Below the pieces are notes generated by a model. It saw only the letters and a program-made list of their open reading frames with translations, ran no database searches and was not told the origin of the DNA. Position numbers and translations under genes: made by a program. From Candidatus Stygibacter frigidus (GTDB lineage: Bacteria > Cloacimonadota > Cloacimonadia > Cloacimonadales > TCS61), in assembly GCA_030765325.1 (NCBI GenBank), contig JAVCCT010000370.1, positions 1 to 8,537 on the forward strand: 8,537 bases of DNA. The letters run 5' to 3'. This document shows positions 8,409 through 8,537 of the stretch, one piece after another. How positions within the stretch are numbered: position 1 is the stretch's first letter; each line of letters opens with the position of its first letter.

Positions 8409-8445
8409 ACTTCACCTGTTTCTTAGTTTTTTTACTTATTACCAT
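8401..8445 (-). CDS. Possible leader peptide overlapping the start of the M6-like gene
   Basis: A 14-codon frame, MVISKKTKKQVKYE, starts at ATG 8443-8445 and stops at TAA 8401-8403, eight bases inside the M6-like gene and in a different frame. It is preceded by GGGAGGAG (8448-8455), the best ribosome binding site in the window, with its GGAGG core four bases from ATG, the same spacing as the PorV-like gene. Six of the 14 residues are basic or acidic Lys/Glu types, five of them Lys. In-frame ATGs at 8470-8472 and 8479-8481 could extend it to 23 or 26 codons but have no good binding site. It may couple translation into the M6-like gene. A frame this short can arise by chance, so confidence is limited. 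Confidence 0.4.
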   Translation of the reverse strand: MVISKKTKKQVKYE

Positions 8446-8447
8446 TT

Positions 8448-8455
8448 CTCCTCCC
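8448..8455 (-). promoter_or_regulatory. Strong ribosome binding site of the leader frame
   Basis: GGGAGGAG on the minus strand, ending two bases before ATG 8443-8445. It lies about 40 bases upstream of the M6-like ATG, too far to serve that start directly, which is the main argument that the short frame is translated. The M6-like start has its own weaker AGGTG site at 8413-8417. Confidence 0.5.
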
Positions 8456-8480
8456 TTACTTTCTCTGTCCATAGTTTTCA

Positions 8481-8509
8481 TTTAAAAGGTGACCTATTTT
8501 TATTGTAAA
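8481..8509 (-). promoter_or_regulatory. Candidate sigma-70-like promoter of the operon
   Basis: On the minus strand TTTACA (8504-8509, five of six matches to TTGACA) is followed after exactly 17 bases by TTTAAA (8481-8486, four of six matches to TATAAT). Transcription would start near 8474, giving about 30 bases of untranslated leader before the short frame and about 65 before the M6-like gene. The region is very AT-rich, so chance matches are easy, and FCB-group bacteria often use other promoter consensus sequences. Confidence 0.28.
8484..8498. promoter_or_regulatory. Operator-like imperfect palindrome inside the candidate promoter
   Basis: AGGT (8487-8490) and ACCT (8492-8495) are exact inverted copies around a single centre base, flanked by AA and TT after one mismatch on each side. 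The palindrome starts inside the candidate -10 hexamer and extends into the -10/-35 spacer, where a repressor could act. A one-base loop cannot form an RNA hairpin, so a terminator is unlikely. The repressor is unknown and the half-sites are short. Confidence 0.2.
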
Positions 8510-8537
8510 AAACCTGATTATTCCATTTTTAATATTC

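Larger units (their letters stand above)
8409..8537. other. Upstream non-coding region of the operon
   Basis: This is the only stretch in the window without a large gene. It holds the leader frame, its binding site and the candidate promoter described separately. From about 8510 to the right edge it is AT-rich with stops in the minus-strand frames; I see no end of an upstream gene, hairpin terminator or RNA gene there. Confidence 0.6.

Noticed and set aside
8401..8481. A frameshift joining the leader frame to the M6-like gene, giving a longer N-terminus
   Set aside because: The M6-like ATG has its own binding site and is followed directly by a normal signal peptide, so no upstream extension is needed.
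1..8537. Mobile element, CRISPR array, tRNA or rRNA
   Set aside because: No transposase-like gene, terminal inverted repeats, regularly spaced repeats or RNA-gene sequence was seen; the Asp-rich codon runs (repeated atcatt/atta patterns) come from calcium loops and AT-rich codon use.

Overview
The window is AT-rich and almost entirely coding on the minus strand. It reads from right to left as one tightly packed gene cluster: a short promoter/leader region (8409-8537), an M6-family metalloprotease-like secreted protein (8408-5313), a PorV/PorQ-family outer-membrane beta-barrel protein (5301-4405), a large subtilisin-family (S8) secreted protease (4392-46), and the first six codons of a fourth gene running off the left edge (18-1). 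The gaps between genes are 11, 12 and 27 bases. Each gap carries a ribosome binding site and none holds a visible terminator, so the four genes are probably co-transcribed.

Both large proteins have a signal peptide, an N-terminal peptidase-type domain, a middle region with several Asp-rich calcium loops of FG-GAP/VCBS type, and a C-terminal domain with a YPNP motif, a W-[IV]-Y-D-[IL]-A-G strand and a final S-S-G-[VM]-Y strand. That tail is typical of type IX secretion system (T9SS) type A / FlgD-like sorting domains. The middle gene belongs to the family of PorV and PorQ, outer-membrane components of the T9SS. The architecture and base composition suggest a Gram-negative member of the FCB group (Bacteroidota and relatives). 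Candidatus Cloacimonadota is my best guess, from general resemblance only.

My working model is a surface-protein module: two T9SS-type cargo proteins flanking a PorV-like barrel that may serve as their outer-membrane shuttle or anchor. Two details stand out. The M6 protein has lost two of the three expected zinc ligands (HEFGR and T in place of HExxH and D), so it is probably a non-catalytic binding protein. The S8 protein keeps its complete catalytic machinery but has a pair of EF-hand/dockerin-like calcium loops inserted between its catalytic Asp and His. A possible 14-codon leader peptide with the strongest ribosome binding site in the window overlaps the start of the first gene. I saw no RNA genes, CRISPR arrays, mobile elements or plus-strand genes.
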